This document shows positions 41,733 through 51,008 of a stretch of 64,000 nt of DNA, piece by piece. The position numbers were made by a program, and so were the translations under genes. Location of the stretch: the NCBI RefSeq assembly GCF_913773635.1, contig NZ_CAJYGQ010000005.1, positions 1 to 64,000 on the forward strand, read 5' to 3'. Under the pieces are notes generated by a model that saw only the letters and a list, made by a program, of their open reading frames with translations, was not told the origin of the DNA and ran no database searches. Position 1 is the stretch's first letter. Every line of letters begins with the position of its first letter. The stretch is from an uncultured Mucilaginibacter sp. (GTDB lineage: Bacteria > Bacteroidota > Bacteroidia > Sphingobacteriales > Sphingobacteriaceae).

Positions 41733-43036
41733 TCCTTAACGGCTTCCTTGTAAGCTTTCAAAGCGCGTTCCTTACCTTCTTTGTTATCAATAATGGGTTT
41801 CGGATATTGGTCAGTTCCATATTCCGGAACCCATTTTTTTACATACTCCATTTTCGGATCAAATTTCTTTAGCTGTGCCTCCGGATTAAAAACCCGAAAA
41901 TATGGCATAACATCCGTACCCGATCCGGCCACCCATTGCCAGCTGCCCACATTGGTCGATCCTTCGTAGTCAAGTAGTTTGCGTGCAAAATAATGTTCGC
42001 CCCAGCGCCAGTCAATAAGTAAATGCTTAATTAAAAAGCTGGCAGTAACCATACGCACGCGGTTGTGCATAAACCCTGTGGTGTTCAGTTCGCGCATGCC
42101 GGCATCAACCAACGGGTAGCCCGTTTTACCCTCGCACCAGGCTTCAAATTCCTTTTCGTTATTACGCCATCTAATCCTGTCGTAGGCAGGCCTATAAGCG
42201 GAGTGTGCCGTATCAGGAAAAAAGTCAAGTGCCATCATGTAAAACTCGCGCCACACTAACTCACCCATCCAGGTTTGCTCCCGTTTAAATGATGTACGTA
42301 CCGCATCCCTTATGCTTATAGTTCCAAACCTTAAGTGAATGCCTATATGTGATGTGCCTTTTTTGGAAGGTATGTCGCGGTTTTTTGAGTAATCGTCAAT
42401 GATGTCTTCATACTCGGTTCCGGGTATCTCCAGCTCACTTTTTACAAAACCCATACTCTCCAGCGATGGAATTCTTAGGCCGTCGACTTTTACAAGGTTT
42501 TTGAAATACTTTTCAGTAGGGTATGATTTCAGGTAAAAATCGTTAATGGTTTTCAACCAGCGTTTTTTGTAAGGAGTGAATACGGTGTAAGGCTTCTTGT
42601 CATCCTTTACAACTTCTTCACGCTCAAAAATTATCTGGTCTTTATACGTTTTAAAAGGAATGTCATGCTTCTTAAGCATGTCGCCTATTTCACCATCACG
42701 TTCTTTTGCGTAAGGTTCGTAATCGCGGTTGGTATAAACGGCGGCTACGTTGTACTGTTTAAGTACGTCTTCCCACGCTTTTTCGGGCTTATCATACTTA
42801 ACTAATAAACTACTTTTATGTTCGCTAAGCTCTTTGTTAAGCTGTTCAATGGTGTTGTAAATGAAGGTTACGCGCGCGTCGTCTTTGTCTTCCAGTTTAT
42901 CTAAAATCTCGCGGTCAAAAATAAAAAGGCATAATACAGGGTTGGTGCCTTTTAGTGCCCTGTACAAACCAGCGTTATCATGCAACCGCAAATCGCGGCG
43001 AAACCAGAATATGGTTACCGGCGTTTTCTTATCCAT
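41729..43036 (-). CDS. phrB: Class I deoxyribodipyrimidine photolyase (cryptochrome/photolyase family)
   Basis: A 435-residue flavoprotein. The N-terminal antenna domain opens with TIFWFRRDLRLHDNAGLYRAL; the C-terminal FAD domain has SKKGTSHIGIHLRFGTIS, QTWMGELVWREFYMM, WCEGKTGYPLVDAGMRELNTTGFMHNRVRM and GSWQWVAGSGTDVMPYFRVFNP. It uses blue light to split cyclobutane pyrimidine dimers. It ends a minus-strand series and overlaps the preceding epimerase-like gene by 8 bases, so the two are co-transcribed. Class I CPD assignment is from family resemblance. Confidence 0.9.
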   Translation of the reverse strand: MDKKTPVTIFWFRRDLRLHDNAGLYRALKGTNPVLCLFIFDREILDKLEDKDDARVTFIYNTIEQLNKELSEHKSSLLVKYDKPEKAWEDVLKQYNVAAVYTNRDYEPYAKERDGEIGDMLKKHDIPFKTYKDQIIFEREEVVKDDKKPYTVFTPYKKRWLKTINDFYLKSYPTEKYFKNLVKVDGLRIPSLESMGFVKSELEIPGTEYEDIIDDYSKNRDIPSKKGTSHIGIHLRFGTISIRDAVRTSFKREQTWMGELVWREFYMMALDFFPDTAHSAYRPAYDRIRWRNNEKEFEAWCEGKTGYPLVDAGMRELNTTGFMHNRVRMVTASFLIKHLLIDWRWGEHYFARKLLDYEGSTNVGSWQWVAGSGTDVMPYFRVFNPEAQLKKFDPKMEYVKKWVPEYGTDQYPKPIIDNKEGKERALKAYKEAVKD

Positions 43037-43937
43037 AAATATCTTTTAAAGCATCAGCTAAATGGGCAAACTTAAACCTATAGCCTGCCTCTTCAATTTT
43101 GTTTGTCGAAACTCGTGTACTGCCCAAAACCAAGGTTGAGAGTTCGCCAAAAAGTAGTTTTATAATAAAAGATGGAACGTTTGGTGCCCATAATGGTCTT
43201 TTCAATTGCCTGGCAACGGCTTTTGTAAGCTCCTTATTGGATACCGGGTTTGGGGCGGCCATATTGTATACGCCCGGTTGTAATTTACCTTCAATTGCAT
43301 CAAGGTACATCCCAACGGCATCCTGCAGGTGCAACCATGATACCCATTGTTTACCGCTGCCCAACGGCGAGCCAACTCCCAACTTAACAGGCAAAGCCAA
43401 TTGTGGCAGAGCGCCTTCCTTTTTGGTTAGCACAACACCTGTGCGAAACTTGGTAACATTTAAACCTAATTGCTTTCCATCATCAACCGCATTTTCCCAT
43501 TCAACGCAGCATTTCCCTAAAAAGTCATGCGCGGGTGTATCATCTTCAGTTAAAATCTGATCACCTCTGTCACTGTAATAGCCAACACCTGACGCCGATA
43601 TAACATGTTTTACAGAATGGTCGAGCTTTGATTTCAGGAGGTCATAAATTAAGCCAATTGATTTGGTCCTGCTTTCTAAGATTTCGGCTTTGCGCTTTTC
43701 CGTCCAACGTTTATCTGCAATTCCGGTTCCGGCAAGGTGCACAATGGTGTCAACACCATCTACGCTGCGCTCATCTATTTCGCCTTTTTGTAAATCCCAT
43801 AAAAAAGTAGCTACATTTTTATGGTTACTTGGCTTACGGCTTAAGTGGCTAACGGTGTAACCCTTGTTTAATAGTTGCTGTGTTAATTGCTGCCCAATAA
43901 GTCCGGTGCCTCCCGTAATTAAAACATGTTTTTGCAT
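43029..43937 (-). CDS. TIGR01777-family epimerase-like protein (YfcH/SulA type)
   Basis: A 302-residue extended short-chain dehydrogenase-like protein with the TGGTGLIGQQL nucleotide-binding motif at the N-terminus, VDTIVHLAGTGIADKRWTEKRKAEI in the middle, VISASGVGYYSDRG and a C-terminal domain with PNPVSNKELTKAVARQLKRPLWAPNVPSF. Enzymatic function of the family is unknown. Genes of this type often occur beside photolyases. It overlaps phrB by 8 bases and follows the next gene by 19. Confidence 0.88.
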   Translation of the reverse strand: MQKHVLITGGTGLIGQQLTQQLLNKGYTVSHLSRKPSNHKNVATFLWDLQKGEIDERSVDGVDTIVHLAGTGIADKRWTEKRKAEILESRTKSIGLIYDLLKSKLDHSVKHVISASGVGYYSDRGDQILTEDDTPAHDFLGKCCVEWENAVDDGKQLGLNVTKFRTGVVLTKKEGALPQLALPVKLGVGSPLGSGKQWVSWLHLQDAVGMYLDAIEGKLQPGVYNMAAPNPVSNKELTKAVARQLKRPLWAPNVPSFIIKLLFGELSTLVLGSTRVSTNKIEEAGYRFKFAHLADALKDIYG

Positions 43938-43956
43938 CAGCTAAAAAAAATAAATC

Positions 43957-44853
43957 TTAATTGTTCACTGGCATGGTCTCAAGCAATGCTTCACGCAAGG
44001 TTTTCAGTTTAAGCGGTATTATACTTTTAATCGCATCATCGCGCGATACCAAGTCATACTTTAAGTTTTCAACCAATGTTTTTGCATGCGAATAGCTTAT
44101 AGGCGTTAGGTAGTTAAGCCAGTATGATGATAGCGCTGCCGAAACTTGAGGCATTGTCATAATGCTTACCTTGCGCTTTCGGCAAACCTCGCCATGCAGC
44201 AGCAACATTTGTTTAAACGTTAGTATCTCCGGGCCGCTGATGTGAAATTCGGCGTTAAAAGTATCTTCATTTAGTAAGCAACCCGATAGGTATTCAACAA
44301 CGTTGCTTGTTGCAATAGGCTCCTCTTGTGCTTTAGCCCACTTTTGCGCAATTAATATCGGCGATTTTTTGGTAAGGCCTTCCATCAATTCAAGTGCAAT
44401 GCTGCCTTCGCCAATAATCATTGTTGATTTTAGGATGGTGATTGCTGCATCTGCCTGGCGCAATATATCTTCAACATGCAGGCGTGATAAGCCGGCTTCG
44501 GTTAAATGGTCATCAATTTCGCTTAGAGATATAATTTGCTTACAATGAGTTTGATTAACTGCTTTGATAAAGTTTTCGGCCGATAATGCTTCCAAGCCGG
44601 CAAACCCCGAAGTTTGGGGTAATGCATTCACAAGGTAATAAGCCGCTTGTATGTCAGTAGGTAATGATTCCATACCCCGGTTACGAAGTAAATCGCCGGT
44701 AATTATGGTTACTTGTGGGGCATAAATGCTTTGCTTTTCAAATAAGGCTTTGTCACGTACCAAACATACTACCTCATGGCCTTCCGCCAGCAATGCCGGA
44801 ATTAATCTTGCACCAATATACCCGTTAGCGCCCGTTAGTAATACCTTCATCAA
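43957..44853 (-). CDS. NAD(P)-binding Rossmann protein (atypical SDR/NmrA-like)
   Basis: A 298-residue protein with a Rossmann motif (TGANGYIGARLIPALLAEGHEVVCLVRD), SENFIKAVNQTHCKQIISLSEI in place of the classical active-site strand and ILKSTMIIGEGSIALELMEGL later. The YxxxK catalytic pair is absent, so it may be a non-catalytic or regulatory SDR. It is separated from the downstream epimerase-like gene by 19 bases and from the upstream kinase gene by 162 bases. Confidence 0.8.
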   Translation of the reverse strand: MMKVLLTGANGYIGARLIPALLAEGHEVVCLVRDKALFEKQSIYAPQVTIITGDLLRNRGMESLPTDIQAAYYLVNALPQTSGFAGLEALSAENFIKAVNQTHCKQIISLSEIDDHLTEAGLSRLHVEDILRQADAAITILKSTMIIGEGSIALELMEGLTKKSPILIAQKWAKAQEEPIATSNVVEYLSGCLLNEDTFNAEFHISGPEILTFKQMLLLHGEVCRKRKVSIMTMPQVSAALSSYWLNYLTPISYSHAKTLVENLKYDLVSRDDAIKSIIPLKLKTLREALLETMPVNN

Positions 44854-45014
44854 TGTTAAGAAACAACAAAGTATTGATGGGGTTTTAAAATTGTAGGTTT
44901 ATGTTAAAATCTGCTTGGAGAAGCATCAAGCTACGGTTTCAATTTGCAACTAAATGTGCTGGCTAAGCTAAAATATTATTCGACTTAATACAATTAATTT
45001 TCTGGTTGTTACAA

Positions 45015-46340
45015 CTAATGTTCAAGCACAACGTGCGGTTTATAGGTATCAGTTTTTACCTGCGCTTTTAGCTCGTGCAGTATGTTATATAAACCAAAGT
45101 TGGTACGGTTTACATAAATAAAATGCTTAACCCCGCGCGCTTGCTTAAACTCAGGCATACGTGATAATTGCTCTCCAAAGCCGTATAGTTCATTAAAAAA
45201 TCCTGTTTCGCCAAAATCAAATGTGCTAACCATGTAGGGCTTTGCAAACAAGCTTATCATCTGATGATAGATGCCGTAGTAAAATTCAATTTGCTGAGCA
45301 TTATCACCTGGCAAAATCATTTCTAGCTTACGGAAGGCTTTGATAGTTTCCTCCTTGTTATCCAGCAGGTTTGTTGATGTGAGCGAGAAAAAGGGATCGT
45401 AAAAATCTTCGGGCATTTCTTTTATACAGCCAAAGTCAATGATGCCTAAATCACCTTCAGGGGTTATCAAAAAGTTACCCGGGTGCGGATCGGCATGTAC
45501 GGCACGTAATTCGTGCTGCTGGAAGTTGTAAAAATCCCACAAGGCCTGACCAATTTGGTTACGCAACTCTTGTGACGGGTTAGTTTGCAAAAACTCTTTA
45601 AGGTGCTTACCGTCAATCCAGCTCATGGTAATTATGCGCTTGCTGGATAACTGAGGATAGTAAGTGGGAAACACTATGTTTTGAAGATTGGCACAAGCGT
45701 TTGAAAACTCAACCGAACGGCGGACTTCCAATTCATAATCAGTTTCTTCTAAAAGGCGTTCCTCTACCTCGCGCATATAAACGTCGAGCTCCTTTTCGCT
45801 CATGCCCAACAGCCGGAATGCAAATGGCTTAACCAATTTAAGGTCAGAAGAAATGGAGTCGCCTACACCTGGATATTGTATTTTTACTGCCAGTTTCTGG
45901 CCGTTAAGTTCAGCCTGGTGAACCTGCCCTATTGATGCCGCATTGGTAGAACGCAGGTTAAACTTATCATATATTTGCTCGGGCGATTTGCCAAAGTATT
46001 TTCTGAACGTTTGTACAATCAATGGTCCGGACAGCGGAGGGGCGTTGTACTGCGATTGCGAAAATTTGTCAACGTAAGCTTTTGGCAGAATATTCTTATC
46101 CATGCTAAGCATTTGTGCTACTTTAAGCGCACTGCCTTTAAGTTCACTTAATGATGCATAAATGTCTGCAGCATTATCTTCGTTTAGTTCGGTTTTATCA
46201 AGGTTTGGATTGAAGAGTTTTTTTGAATAATGTTTAATATAGTTACCACCAACCTTTAAACCGGTTTTAACAAACTTTGCCGACCGTTCAACTTTGCTGG
46301 TAGGTATGCTATTCTGCTCTCTGGCTTTCTCTTCGCTCAT
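45015..46340 (-). CDS. ABC1/UbiB-family atypical kinase
   Basis: About 441 residues with the UbiB/ADCK atypical kinase fold. The N-terminal signature reads LKGSALKVAQMLSMD, where K73-V-A-Q76 replaces the usual KxGQ. The Ala-rich nucleotide loop is TNAASIGQVHQAEL, the catalytic loop is RAVHADPHPGNFLI and the metal motif is IDFGCIKEM. These proteins support quinone or lipid biosynthesis through an ATPase-like activity. The Met at 46340 lies just 1 base past the preceding stop; the longer 46358 start would overlap it and is rejected. Confidence 0.88.
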   Translation of the reverse strand: MSEEKAREQNSIPTSKVERSAKFVKTGLKVGGNYIKHYSKKLFNPNLDKTELNEDNAADIYASLSELKGSALKVAQMLSMDKNILPKAYVDKFSQSQYNAPPLSGPLIVQTFRKYFGKSPEQIYDKFNLRSTNAASIGQVHQAELNGQKLAVKIQYPGVGDSISSDLKLVKPFAFRLLGMSEKELDVYMREVEERLLEETDYELEVRRSVEFSNACANLQNIVFPTYYPQLSSKRIITMSWIDGKHLKEFLQTNPSQELRNQIGQALWDFYNFQQHELRAVHADPHPGNFLITPEGDLGIIDFGCIKEMPEDFYDPFFSLTSTNLLDNKEETIKAFRKLEMILPGDNAQQIEFYYGIYHQMISLFAKPYMVSTFDFGETGFFNELYGFGEQLSRMPEFKQARGVKHFIYVNRTNFGLYNILHELKAQVKTDTYKPHVVLEH

Positions 46341-46341
46341 A

Positions 46342-47004
46342 TTAATCGTTAACTTCAAATAAAGCTGCTACATCGCGCTCGGTTATTTCGCTGTAATCGG
46401 TAATTACCCGGTGTACGGGTTGCAGCTCCTCACCCGTATGGCTGGTGGTAATACCAATTACTTTCATGCCTGCAGCATTACCTGCTTTAACACCCGAAAG
46501 CGAATCTTCAAACACTACGCAATTTTCGGGCCTTACGTCTAGGTCTTCGGCTGCTTTCAAAAAAATTTGTGGATTTGGTTTTGCTTTGCTTACACGCGGG
46601 CCGTCAATAATAACTTCAAACAGGTGTTTGAAAGGCAACTTACTTAATATAAAATCAATATTTGAAGCCGTTGCCGATGATGCTACAGCCAGCTTTACAC
46701 CAGCATTTTTTAATTCGGTTAAAAAGCGCTCCAAACCGTTTACAGGGGCCACGTATGGTGCGTAATCCTGCTTGTATTGCAGGGTTTTCGCCTCAAACAT
46801 GTCTTTCATCTGCTCCTCGGTATAGTCATCAGCAAAAAACTCACGCATAATAACCATTCCGGGTACGCCGCTTAATTTTTCATTATACAGCTCGGGCGTT
46901 ACCTCAACGCGATTGTATTGTTCAAAAAGGTTTTTCCAGGTTTTGAAATGATATGGGTTGTTATCAACAAGAGTGCCGTCCATATCAAAAATAGCAGCGT
47001 ACAT
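46342..47004 (-). CDS. HAD-superfamily sugar-phosphatase/phosphoglucomutase-like hydrolase
   Basis: A 220-residue HAD subfamily IA protein. Motif I is FDMDGTLVDNN (nucleophile and acid/base Asp residues), motif II Ser is in VASSATASN, motif III Lys is in PRVSKAKPNPQIF and motif IV is FEDSLSGVKAGNAAGM. The helical cap (NPYHFKTWKNLF) resembles beta-phosphoglucomutase and sugar phosphatases. Substrate unknown. It is directly followed by the UbiB-like gene, and 103 bases separate it from the tetR-type gene. Confidence 0.87.
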   Translation of the reverse strand: MYAAIFDMDGTLVDNNPYHFKTWKNLFEQYNRVEVTPELYNEKLSGVPGMVIMREFFADDYTEEQMKDMFEAKTLQYKQDYAPYVAPVNGLERFLTELKNAGVKLAVASSATASNIDFILSKLPFKHLFEVIIDGPRVSKAKPNPQIFLKAAEDLDVRPENCVVFEDSLSGVKAGNAAGMKVIGITTSHTGEELQPVHRVITDYSEITERDVAALFEVND

Positions 47005-47107
47005 GTGTTCCTCCGGGCCTTACCCTTGTGGTAAGGCTATTCAATAATAAAATAAAACTTACAATCTAAAGGGCAAATTCCCTTTTGAAATAAGCTGATG
47101 CGTGCTT

Positions 47108-47761
47108 TTATAACCCCATTTTCTCCTTAAAATTTCCGTTTTTTACCAGAAATTTTCCATAGTCGATAAGGTTGTCAATAGGTGAGCGCTGAAACAAATC
47201 AAACGTAACGTTCACACCCTTTTCAATAGCTTCATCAGTTTTCTCAAAACCTGCCGAGTTATCATTGATCCAAAAATTCAGCACAAAGCCAAATTGCATC
47301 CATAACCCATCTTTGTATCGTTTGGCAAAAAACTTACGGTCGGTGAGTTCGCCGCTATCAAGGCCATCGCGCAGTATTTCATCGGCAAAACCCTCAAATA
47401 AATTTTTAAACGTATCAAGTACTCTTGGTGATGATAAACCACGCGGATGCTTCCTGATGCTGTAAACGGCAAAGCTGCGGCTGCTTTTAAGTAATTCAAA
47501 AAAGCTGTAGAAAAACGATAGAGCTTTCTCACGCGCTGAGTACTGCGGCCAAATTTCCTGGGTTTTTATTTCGGTAATGGTTTTGCGGGCAAAATCGGCC
47601 CATATACTTTGTTCAACTGCCTCAAATGAGCCAAAAAAGCGATAAAACTCTTCCTCGCTCATGTCATTGTTTTTGGCAAACAAATAAACCGATTTTGGCT
47701 CACGGCCCTCGGTAAGTACATAATCAATATAGGCGTTCTGAATGCTTTCGGTAGTAGCCAT
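47108..47761 (-). CDS. TetR-family transcriptional regulator
   Basis: About 217 residues. The HTH region is SIQNAYIDYVLTEGREPKSVYLFAKNNDMSEEEFYRFFGSFEAVEQSIW; the C-terminal ligand domain spans about 70-217. A longer frame starts at 47836 but adds a hydrophobic stretch that would not fit; the Met at 47761 (MATTESIQNAY) is the sensible start. It is divergent from the cryptochrome-DASH gene and leads the HAD-UbiB set, so it may control both. The effector is unknown. Confidence 0.85.
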   Translation of the reverse strand: MATTESIQNAYIDYVLTEGREPKSVYLFAKNNDMSEEEFYRFFGSFEAVEQSIWADFARKTITEIKTQEIWPQYSAREKALSFFYSFFELLKSSRSFAVYSIRKHPRGLSSPRVLDTFKNLFEGFADEILRDGLDSGELTDRKFFAKRYKDGLWMQFGFVLNFWINDNSAGFEKTDEAIEKGVNVTFDLFQRSPIDNLIDYGKFLVKNGNFKEKMGL

Positions 47762-47958
47762 AGTGTATCTGATATGATGATTTATATAAATGTACGTTAT
47801 AATTAACCAAATAGTGTGAGGCTGGTTTAAAATCAAATAATTAGAATGTGATTAAGGTTATGCCCAAGTGTTGGTAAGGTGTCAAATAATGCCGCAACTA
47901 TGCTGTATAAATTAGAAAATTAGCATTTTTGTTTGTTAATTTGGATTGGTTATAAACA

Positions 47959-49242
47959 ATGAGCGAAAGAACGATACTGGTTTGGTTTAGAAATGATTTA
48001 CGCGTGCATGACAATGAAATATTGCTCGAGGCCACCCGTAAGGCAGATAAAATAGTACCGGTATACGTTTTCGATCCTCATTACTTTACAGTTACACCAA
48101 GTGGCGGACAAAAAACCGGTAGTCACCGTGCACAATTCCTGATTGAAAGCGTGGCCGATTTAAGGAATAATCTTCAAAAATTGGGTGCTGATTTGTTAAT
48201 TGCACACGGTAATCCTGCCGAGGTAATTCCGCAGCTTGCTGTGCAATATGAGGTGAATGAGGTTTATCATCATAGAGAAGTAGCGTTAGAAGAAACCAAC
48301 ATTTCAGAAGAGGTAGAAGCTGCGCTATGGAAAATGAAACTAAATCTTAAACATTTCATAGGCCATACACTCTACCATAAAGAAGACTTACCTTTTCCCA
48401 TAAAAGATATACCAGACAGCTTTAACACATTTAAGAAAAAAGTTGAGCGCGACAGTGACGTAAGGCCCTGTTTAGCCACTCCTGAGGTGATAAATATGCC
48501 AGCGTTAGCAGACGCAGGCCAGATACCAACGCTTGATGATTTAGGCCTACCGGCACCCGGAGCTGATGTGAGGGCAGGTTATTCATTTAAAGGTGGCGAA
48601 ACCATTGCCTGGCATCAGCTTGAGCAGTTTTTTGCTAACTACAGCACAGCACGCAATACCAAAACCGCACGTAATAGTGCATCATCAAAGCTATCGCCGT
48701 GGCTTGCATTAGGGTGTGTATCGCCAAGACAGGTTTATTGGGAGGTTGTAAAACACGGTCAGGAAATCAATAATCACCCATTAATGCTTGAATTACTGTG
48801 GCGTGATTATTTCCGCTTTATGTTTAAAAAGCATAGTCACCGGTTCTTTAATCCTGAAGGCTTTAAAGGAGCAGCACCAGAACTGGCCGATAATCAGGAA
48901 GAACTTTTTGAGCAATGGAAAAGCGGTAATACAGGTGTTCCTTTTGTTGATGCCAGTATGCATGAACTTAATGCTACGGGTTTTATTGGAAATGCCCACC
49001 GCCAGGCTGTTGCAGCATATTTGGTAAAAGATTTAAAGGTTGATTGGACTCGTGGCGCACAATGGTTTGAAGAGAAACTGATTGATTACTCGCCTGCAAG
49101 CAACTGGGGTAATTGGGCTTACATTGCAGGGGTGGGTAATGATCCGCGCGAAAACAGGTATTTCAGTCCTAAAGCGTATACAGAACTTGACCCCAAAGGC
49201 GAATACGTAAAGCTATGGCTTAATAGCCAGCCTGTAGCTTGA
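47959..49242 (+). CDS. Cryptochrome-DASH (photolyase family)
   Basis: A 427-residue flavoprotein with the N-terminal antenna domain (LVWFRNDLRVHDNEILLEA; the VYVFDPHYF segment) and FAD domain with SSKLSPWLALGCVSPRQVYWEV, ELLWRDYFRFMF, TGVPFVDASMHELNATGFIGNAHRQ and the DASH-type GNDPRENRYFSPKAYTELDPKGEYVKLW ending. Cry-DASH proteins repair dimers in single-stranded DNA or act in light signalling. It is divergent from a TetR gene with a 197-base gap, across from the minus-strand photolyase group. Confidence 0.9.
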   Translation: MSERTILVWFRNDLRVHDNEILLEATRKADKIVPVYVFDPHYFTVTPSGGQKTGSHRAQFLIESVADLRNNLQKLGADLLIAHGNPAEVIPQLAVQYEVNEVYHHREVALEETNISEEVEAALWKMKLNLKHFIGHTLYHKEDLPFPIKDIPDSFNTFKKKVERDSDVRPCLATPEVINMPALADAGQIPTLDDLGLPAPGADVRAGYSFKGGETIAWHQLEQFFANYSTARNTKTARNSASSKLSPWLALGCVSPRQVYWEVVKHGQEINNHPLMLELLWRDYFRFMFKKHSHRFFNPEGFKGAAPELADNQEELFEQWKSGNTGVPFVDASMHELNATGFIGNAHRQAVAAYLVKDLKVDWTRGAQWFEEKLIDYSPASNWGNWAYIAGVGNDPRENRYFSPKAYTELDPKGEYVKLWLNSQPVA

Positions 49243-49279
49243 AAATTTTCGGCATCTTTTTAAGGATGCAGTAAACAGT

Positions 49280-49287
49280 TATTTTTG
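49280..49287 (+). promoter_or_regulatory. Candidate -7 promoter element of the RluA-type gene
   Basis: TATTTTTG matches TAnnTTTG, with TTTT at 49257-49260 exactly 19 bases upstream as a near-match to the -33 TTTG. The element overlaps the upstream candidate TTG start at 49285, which excludes it. Confidence 0.5.
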
Positions 49288-49308
49288 CACCAGCAAACCT
49301 CCAGGCAA

Positions 49309-50997
49309 TTGACACTCGGTAACAACGGCAAAATTATTTATTTCAATAAGCAGGCTATTGAAGGAATTGCCTTACCCGAACAATTTACCTTTCCGTTTTT
49401 TTACAAACCTCATAAGCTAAGCAAAATAGCTGCTGCTGAGTTACAGCAATACCTCGAAACACAAAATGATTTTGACCACAACTTTGGCCTTGATAATAGT
49501 AAAGAAGGCAACGCCATAGGCAAAATGTTCGGCGTGCTGGTAGTGCAAGATGCTGAAGGCAACATCGGATATTTATCAGCCTTTTCGGGTAAACTTGCCG
49601 GTTCAAATCATCATCATAAGTTTGTTCCACCGGTATTCGATATGCTGGCCGAAGGTAGCTTTTTTTTAAAAGGTCAGGAAATCATCAACAGAACAAACGC
49701 TAGGATAGAAGCGCTGGAAGGTGATGAGTTTTACTTGCGCCTGAAAGAAAACCAGACCAAACTGAAGCTTGACTGTGAGGCTAATGTTAAAGCCTTAAAA
49801 ACCGAGCTTAAGGAAAATAAAGCCAAGCGTAAAGCTTTGCGTGTGGCGCAGCAAAGTGTGTTAGATGCTGATGCTTATAAAAACTTTGAGGCCGACCTCA
49901 TTAAACAAAGCTTACATGATAAACACAGGCTTGCTCTGTTACTGCAAAGCAATGAAGGCTTGCTGCTAAATACGGCTAATGAAGTCAAATCATTTGAGGA
50001 CAAAATTGAATTTCTGAAAAATGAGCGCAAAGAACGTTCGGGCGCATTGCAGCAACAGTTATTTGAGCAGTACTCATTTTTAAATAAAGCGGGACAAGCC
50101 AAAAGCCTGCATGATATTTTTAGTGTAACTGCATTTCAAAAACCGCCATCGGCGGCTGGCGAGTGCGCAACACCCAAGCTGTTACAATATGCGTTTTTAA
50201 ATGGCTATAGGCCTTTAGCCATGGCAGAGTTTTGGTGGGGAGCAGCGCCCAAATCGGAGGTAAGGCAGCACAAGCAGTTTTACCCGGCCTGTAATGGCAA
50301 GTGTAAGCCTATACTAGGGCATATGCTTGAGGGGATGGAAGTTGATGAAAACCCTTTGCTGCATAATAACGTCCAAGGCATTAATTTAACTATAGTTTAC
50401 CAGGATGATTATTTTGTTGTAGTAAACAAGCCTGCCGAATTAAGGTCGGTACCTGGTGTGTACATTGAAGATTCGGTTTACAGCCGGCTAAAAGTGATGT
50501 TGGGAAATACTGAGCCGCTTATTATTCACAGGCTTGACATGGGAACATCGGGGCTTTTGGTTGTTGCTAAAACAAAGGAAGCTCACAAATTTATTCAGGC
50601 GCAGTTTTTAAAGCGTACGGTAAAAAAGCGTTATACCGCGCTGTTATCAAAGGTATTGAATGATGATGAAGGCGAGATTGACCTTCCATTACGTGGTGAC
50701 CCGGAAAACCGACCAAGGCAGTTAGTATGCTTTAAGTACGGTAAACGCAGCCTTACCAAATGGAAGGTGGGATTGCGTACACTTACCACCACAAAAGTTC
50801 ATTTTTGGCCCTTAACAGGTCGTACCCATCAGTTACGTATGCACTCTGCACATGAGTTAGGGCTTAACGCACCCATAGTAGGAGACGACCTGTATGGTAC
50901 AAGTAGTCAACGGTTGCACTTACAGGCATCTTATCTGGAGTTTTTGCATCCGCACACGTCACAGGTGATGACTTTTGAACTCGAAGAGGAATTTTAA
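49309..50997 (+). CDS. RluA-family pseudouridine synthase with extended N-terminus
   Basis: About 562 residues. The C-terminal half is an RluA catalytic domain: VVVNKPAELRSVPG, the HRLDMGTSGLLVVAKT motif carrying the catalytic Asp, KRYTALL and TGRTHQLRMHSAHELGLNAPIVGDDLYG. The N-terminal half has a conserved Bacteroidota extension (IALPEQFTFPFFYKPHKLSKIAA...) and a long Lys/Glu-rich coiled coil (about 150-250). It isomerises uridine in rRNA or tRNA. The frame is open from TTG 49285, but a -7 element overlies that codon, so TTG 49309 is chosen; the true start remains uncertain. Confidence 0.85.
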   Translation: MTLGNNGKIIYFNKQAIEGIALPEQFTFPFFYKPHKLSKIAAAELQQYLETQNDFDHNFGLDNSKEGNAIGKMFGVLVVQDAEGNIGYLSAFSGKLAGSNHHHKFVPPVFDMLAEGSFFLKGQEIINRTNARIEALEGDEFYLRLKENQTKLKLDCEANVKALKTELKENKAKRKALRVAQQSVLDADAYKNFEADLIKQSLHDKHRLALLLQSNEGLLLNTANEVKSFEDKIEFLKNERKERSGALQQQLFEQYSFLNKAGQAKSLHDIFSVTAFQKPPSAAGECATPKLLQYAFLNGYRPLAMAEFWWGAAPKSEVRQHKQFYPACNGKCKPILGHMLEGMEVDENPLLHNNVQGINLTIVYQDDYFVVVNKPAELRSVPGVYIEDSVYSRLKVMLGNTEPLIIHRLDMGTSGLLVVAKTKEAHKFIQAQFLKRTVKKRYTALLSKVLNDDEGEIDLPLRGDPENRPRQLVCFKYGKRSLTKWKVGLRTLTTTKVHFWPLTGRTHQLRMHSAHELGLNAPIVGDDLYGTSSQRLHLQASYLEFLHPHTSQVMTFELEEEF

Positions 50998-51008
50998 GTT
51001 GAGAAAGC

